From contig VXAA01003135.1 in the NCBI GenBank assembly GCA_013399115.1, positions 146,419-210,418 of the forward strand: 64,000 nt of DNA, given 5' to 3'. Under the pieces are notes generated by a model. It was not told the origin of the DNA and made no database searches. It saw nothing but the letters and a program-made list of their open reading frames with translations. Origin of the DNA: Anseranas semipalmata (taxonomy: Eukaryota > Chordata > Aves > Anseriformes > Anseranatidae). Both the position numbers and the translations under genes were made by a program. Each line of letters begins with the position of its first letter. Position 1 is the stretch's first letter. This document shows, piece after piece, positions 58,901-64,000 of this stretch.

Positions 58901-61900
58901 GGCTGGTGACCTACAGCATGTGTGGCCATCTAGGGTGGAAAATGATTTTGTATAGGTCTTACTGGCCCTTTTTATCCTATGGGACTTGACAGAGGTGACT
59001 GATGTGAAACTGGCAAAGGCTTAGTGCAGCAGTATAAAAAGGTACATAAGTTATTGCAAATTGGATTAAGTGCTACATATAGATATAAAATGACTGACCA
59101 TCTATAACTGTTTGGTTAGCAATAAAGTAACTAGAATGCTGTATGTTGCTTCATCCCACCATCTTAATTATACATCCATATAGCACAGCAGCAAACCCAT
59201 CACAACAATAATATTGTCCCATAGACCGGCCATCTCTGCGAATTTGCTGAACCTGATCATGGTAATATCCAGCTGTCTTCTGTGCTAGATGAAGTTATTT
59301 TCTGTTTCCAGATGAATTCCTGAGGGACAACTGGATGCTTCACACTTCTGTGAAGCAGAACATTTAGAAACTGTGTATGAACATATTATGCTTGTAGACT
59401 TTGCAGCTAGCCTTGCTCTTAGTTTGTAAGTGTTAGATCCACTGCTCAGCTTCCCTGTGAGCTCCTCATGCTTCTCTGAGAGCAGGAAATAAGAGTAATG
59501 CTGGCGTATTTGGCTGCCTCTGAGTTTCTGTTCCATGGCAAAGTGTAATCCTTCTCAGGTGGCATTGCAATAGCAACTCTGTACCCATGAGCGCAATCTA
59601 GTATGAGAAACATGACGGATAGGAAGGGGCTTCACCGAAATAATTTAGCTGTCCATGCCTGCTAGACCAGCTTCTTAACATGATAAGAAACTGTACAACC
59701 TGTAGGCTCTGACCACTTCTGGGATAAAACCAGCTCACAGCCTGAAGGAGGCAAAGTGAGGAATGAAATCACCCTTTCTCAACTTTCCCTGCCCCTTCAA
59801 CCACACTGGTAAGAGCTAACAATTGGCAGCAGTTTTAATTACAGATTTAGCCTTGTATCTGCTTACAAATAGCTTAGCTCCTCCATGATTTTTTTCAAAC
59901 CAGGTGCTCTGTTCTTTTACTCCTGTGGCCTGGGTTAGACCTTATGGTAGAGATTGCACCGGGTAACTGAACAACCTTTCCCTTCAGCATCTTCTGTGTT
60001 CGCTCCCTGGACTGCTCTTGGTAGATAGATAGATTGTTCAGTTCAGAGAAAAGGCTGCACGACTTTTCTCATCTGATGGACCAATTAACCTGTTAAGTGG
60101 CCACAATTCCCACTAATTTTTACAAAAGCCTTTGTTTATGTAAAGACAAGATATTCAGACTATTATCATAATTCAGGCCTGGCATTCATTGTAACTACCC
60201 TGTTACTTGAAGAACCTGCCCTCATGGTACGCAATACAAAATATGATGGGCTGGCCTGAGATTGTCTTCAGAGGAGGATGATTAAGACAATGTCATAGGC
60301 ATGCAAGGGGAACTAAAATCTTGCCCTTTCCGTTGTCTCACATTGCCAAATTTTTGGTCCTATTTTTGTTGCCCTTTTTTTTTTTTTTTTTTTTTTGTAA
60401 ATTGGGAGTGTTGCAATCTGCACCCAAATAAAGAAGTTTTGAGGCAGGAACACAAGGAGAAATTTGTCCGCGTCTCTTCAAAAGCTACTGACAGCACGAA
60501 TAAGTCAGTGTAGGAGCAAACCTCTTAAGATGGGCTGTAATAACTTTCTGTGGAGAGCAAGGAAGACTTGATAACTACCTGGTCCTTTCTTTGCTCCAGG
60601 CATAGTGCAACTACATGCTGTCCCTTACCTTGGGCAGATGGTGATTTGGATGATAATCTTGCAGCGAGTCCCTCCTGCTTAGCTTGTTCACACTGTATCT
60701 GGGAAGTATTTCCCATGTGCTTGTGCTGCACTGATTTCTAGAACTATGGAAAGCACGGCTGTGCCGAGCGAGTCGTTCAAATTTCATCTAAAAGCTTAAA
60801 AATAGCACTGTGAAGATAAACCTGGAATAGCTATCTCTGTCTACTGTGTACTTTGCTTAGCATTTCCTTTCACCCTGCAGCCCAGCCTATTACTCCCATG
60901 TCGTGTTATGGTCGCCATAGCATATGTTTGGTACTGGACCATTGCCACTGGTTTCCAGTGAAGTAGCACATAGTTATGGCATATAGCCCTTGTGATAAAA
61001 TCCTGTGTGTTTCTGTGCTGTGACTCAGTAAACTAAATCCTTCTTGTAGGAGAAAGATGAAAGAATGCATGAGATAAATGATTAAAATATCTAAATCTTG
61101 TGACGTTCTGCAGGTACCTTGATTAAAAATATGGCAGATTTGATGCTTTTTTTGTATGCCAGCCAAAATGGCAGATACAAGTCTTTATCACTAGGTAGAT
61201 TTTATAAGGTCACCTGTCATCTGAACACCAGCAACAAAAAATTAGTATCTTAAAAAACTACCATTAATTCTTTTCATATCCCTTTTAATCTTCATTTTAC
61301 ACCTGGTCTTTCACTGTAAGTTCATGCAAGGTGACAAACTGGGACCTTGAAAAGTCACCATTTCTCTGGCATTTCATGAACACCTCAACTTTCATGAACT
61401 TTACAAGAATCATGGTCAAAAAGCTTTAAAAAAATCCCAAGGTTCCTCGTGTCTTTTGCGTTCTTCAGAATTAAACCATGTCAGGTATTTTTTCCAAATG
61501 GACAGTACCCATTGTAATTTTAGTGAACTACTAAGAGAAAGCTTTGAATTACTTTTTTTCCCTGTTGCATTTTTTAGCCCTTGTGAAGCAATAACAATCA
61601 GTAGTAAATTGTAAGAGGGAAGACAGTCCTATGTTCTGGAAAGGTAATAGTTTTTATCCTCCATGAAGATATTATAATCAGCAGGTCCCTGAAGACACAG
61701 TTCTAATCTGCTGACCTCACCCAGAACTGTTTGGAAAACTGCTGGCATGTTAACAAGATTTAAGATTAAATATCAAAGTCATGTTATACTGAATCTGGGA
61801 TAACAATACTGAAGTCTACCACCTCTGCAAGACCAAAAAGGCCAAAGCTGCAAATAATTTTCCAAAACAATTTATTAAAGCAGCAGCAACAATTGTGACA

Positions 61901-63204
61901 ATAGTATAAAATGCTCCCCTTTTTGACACCATAACTTGAATTCTCAGAGACGATGGGTTGTAACTGCCCCCAAACTCAGTGAAAGCCACTTCACTTTCTC
62001 AGTAGTACTTATTAAACTGTAAATTCATCTTTCATGCTGTATATGAGAGACACGAAATAATTATGCAAAAAACTGAAGGAATTACTGATATTTTATCAGT
62101 GCACACATATGTCTTTCTCAGTCAGGAGAGAGCTTTTAGCCTTGCTGAAACAAGGGAAAAATATAAGAAAATGCCTTGCAGGTCAGTGTGCAGGAGGACT
62201 GAAGATCTAACAGACTCTGAAGAATAATACCTGTGGCATATCTTGACACAGAAACCCTGGAGCAAGCACTCAGCCCATGCACCAAGTTTCCTATTTTTCA
62301 GCTGATGGCTTTGATGTTTTATTATAGTTTTTAATGCTGATGAGGCAAAACAACCTCAGAATGTATAAAACCATAGCAACTGCTGCAGGAAGATATATCT
62401 GGAGACAAATTGTCCTCATCTCTGCTAATTTTACTGCATTTCTTCCCCTCCAAGCTAATGATGGTTGTCCCTCTTACCAGCAGGTTTTGTGTTGGGATAG
62501 GATTGGGTGGGAGTTTCAGTAGAGAATCAAGCCCAGTGATATCCAAGAGTGGGCACATACGTTGAAATCTGAAGTGATTTTGTTGGGATAAGGTAGTGCC
62601 ACCCAGTGTCTGCTGATTATTTGTTGGATTAAAATGTCTGTGGGGCAGAAAATGCTACTGCTCAGGCTCTTCTGGGTGCTCCTGTTGTCAGAAGTACACA
62701 AGGCACCAGCGCTGCCTCTTGGGCTCCCAGTGCTGGGCTGGTGGCTTATGTATGGGCTACACTGGTTTGTCTCTTCAACAAAAGTTGGAGCCAGATCTAA
62801 GAAGCCTTTCTGGTGAAATTTCTGCTGGAATCTGGTATATTTCCATGGAAAGTTTCTGTTTAGCAGAGCCCACCTTTCTGAGTGAGATAGGTATCTTCTC
62901 TGATGTTTCCCAACCACTTTAGCTGTAAGTGATGTGAATGGTGGTCTGCAAGCAATTATTGTCAGCAGGTCTGAGATTCAATAAAATCATACACATTTAT
63001 TCCCTTGCTAACACCTTCAAAATATATATGGTCATGCCTCTCTCTTGCTTTTTTAACAAGAAATATACAAAACTGCTTCAAACACCTCCCTGGGTAGAGT
63101 TTCTAATTTCCAGTGTTTAAAGAAAACTTGGGGTAACAAATAAATGGTCTGAAACTGTCAAATTAATTTTTACTTTTATTATAAAATGCTATGTTAGTTT
63201 ACAG
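58901..63204. other. AT-rich gene-free segment
   Basis: Mostly unique sequence with T22 at 60375-60396. Open frames are short and unrecognised; the longest is 62516-62917 (minus, 133 codons) and has no domain text. No mobile element is recognised. Confidence 0.4.
60375..60396. repeat. Poly-T tract (T22)
   Basis: This is the longest homopolymer in the window. It lies between 'ttgccc' and 'gtaaattggg'. Confidence 0.9.
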
Positions 63205-63344
63205 CTTGAGTACTAAAGGTTTGGAAATAAAGCAGCCCCATAAGGAACCCGACTACAAGGCCGATCTTTTCTGTTGCAAACAAGCTGCAAAAAAGAGGAC
63301 TTTGGTCAAAGACAGAAGTCCTGCACAAAGGAATCGGTGCAGAG
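63205..63344 (+). other. Candidate exon with hydrophilic open frame
   Basis: A T-rich stretch ending 'tgttagtttacag' is followed 140 bases later by a strong donor GAG|GTGAGC. The frame starting at ATG 63191 is open throughout and reads highly charged text (KGLEIKQPHKEPDYKADLF, then KKRTLVKDRSPAQRNRCRG). I recognise no family. The pyrimidine tract of the acceptor is mediocre. Confidence 0.22.
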
Positions 63345-63870
63345 GTGAGCGTGCACAGGCAAGCACGGCAGCTCGCTGTTACTTGAGGGACGGCTGTCTC
63401 CGGAGCCAGACAGAGCTGCCTGCAGTCCCGCTTTCACATTTCAAGGCCCAGCTTGTGGCATGATTACTTTAATGCAGAGGCTCTGACAAATTCTTGGAAT
63501 TGATTAGTTATTACTTTGAAGGAAAACAGTTTCATAGCTGAAGGGAATGGCGGCAAATTTTGAGTGGCACTGCAATTTCACCTGCCACATGAGCACCGGT
63601 GTGCTCTTGTGCCACGGACAGGGGAATTGCATCTGAGTATGTCCATATAAATTCACCACAGCCCTCCAGAGTCTGAAGGTCTTTATTGCCAAATAAAGAA
63701 AATCCCCACAGAAAGCAAGACTGTGCTATCAATCTGTCCAGCTAAAATCTGCTTATGATTTTTTTTTTTTTTCACCTGCTTCATAGATCCATGGCTAGGA
63801 AAGCTAGACAAGATCCAAGGGTCTCTTTGGCTGTCTGCACAATGCGGGCTGCGGGAGCTGGCGGTTCCTA
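63345..63870. other. Gene-free segment
   Basis: Mixed composition with a T13 run near 63759-63771. Open frames on the minus strand (63504-63692 and 63532-63732) overlap in different phases and are unrecognised. Confidence 0.35.
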
Positions 63871-63871
63871 C

Positions 63872-64000
63872 CTGAACGGCAATTTCCCTTTTTGAAACAG
63901 ATTAATAAACGAGTGGGATTTATTGTGTCTGAAAGAGGGAGAAATCCGCGACAAAACCCACCAAAACGAAGCACCTTCCCCCGCCCGCGCTGCAAGCATG
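63872..64000. promoter_or_regulatory. Rising CpG content at window end, possible CpG-island edge
   Basis: CpG dinucleotides reappear ('aatccgcgac', 'cccccgcccgcgctgc'), unlike the preceding 60 kb. On the minus strand the stretch ends at a good 5' splice site CAG|GTAGGA (63872/63871) and carries an open frame beginning at ATG 63995-63993. On the plus strand an acceptor-like 'tttccctttttgaaacag' ends at 63900 and an open frame continues to the window end. Either reading could be the start of a gene that lies mostly outside. Direction cannot be decided here. Confidence 0.3.

Noticed and set aside
1..64000. CRISPR array, operon, tRNA, rRNA or phage content
   Set aside because: No regularly spaced repeats, dense same-strand genes or conserved RNA text; the DNA is vertebrate in character.

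Overview
This window looks like vertebrate nuclear DNA, most likely from a bird. The diagnostic signal is the CR1 LINE family. Several truncated copies end in the CR1 3' octamer repeats ATTCTATG or ATTCTGTG, preceded by the typical 'ttggaggtc..ttccaacct' 3'-UTR text. Other signs agree: CpG depletion almost everywhere, long T/A tracts, simple repeats, no operon-like gene packing, and no reading frame longer than about 165 codons. I see no recognisable protein-coding gene, rRNA, tRNA, CRISPR array or prokaryotic signal. The window is best read as intergenic DNA or the inside of a large intron.

Layout. 1-1105 is moderately GC-rich and contains the longest open frame (313-807, unrecognised). A small CpG-rich patch lies at 2500-2665. 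2666-17880 is AT-rich single-copy DNA with microsatellites, an AT-rich block at 6820-7140 and a sequencing gap inside a (TCTCC)n array (7334-7417). 17885-18350 is an old CR1/L3-like LINE 3' region, followed by a young CR1 3' end (18554-18642) and a purine/G-rich block (19060-19620). 19620-29000 is mostly unique sequence with one CR1 3' end (27505-27695) and a possible old MITE-like repeat (24148-24300). 29000-30410 holds a probable old LINE piece, a GC-rich block and a reverse-transcriptase fossil. 39183-40025 is a rearranged CR1 whose two parts point away from each other, and 43655-44293 is a CR1 with an internal deletion. 45190-45490 is another old LINE 3' region. 46566-46587 is a second gap. 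The last approximately 150 bases become CpG-richer, as at the edge of a CpG island.

How the parts work together: there is no gene set to connect. The clearest biology is retrotransposon history. At least three age layers of CR1-type elements are present, and the one at 39183-40025 has the segment order predicted by twin priming (5' inversion). Several sites have a good 3' splice site followed at exon-like distance by a good 5' splice site (around 7835, 30909, 40051, 55399, 58375 and 63205). I list these as candidates only. Most contain stops in all frames and would be non-coding exons if real, and chance pairings are expected in 64 kb. No previously undescribed system can be claimed from this sequence alone.
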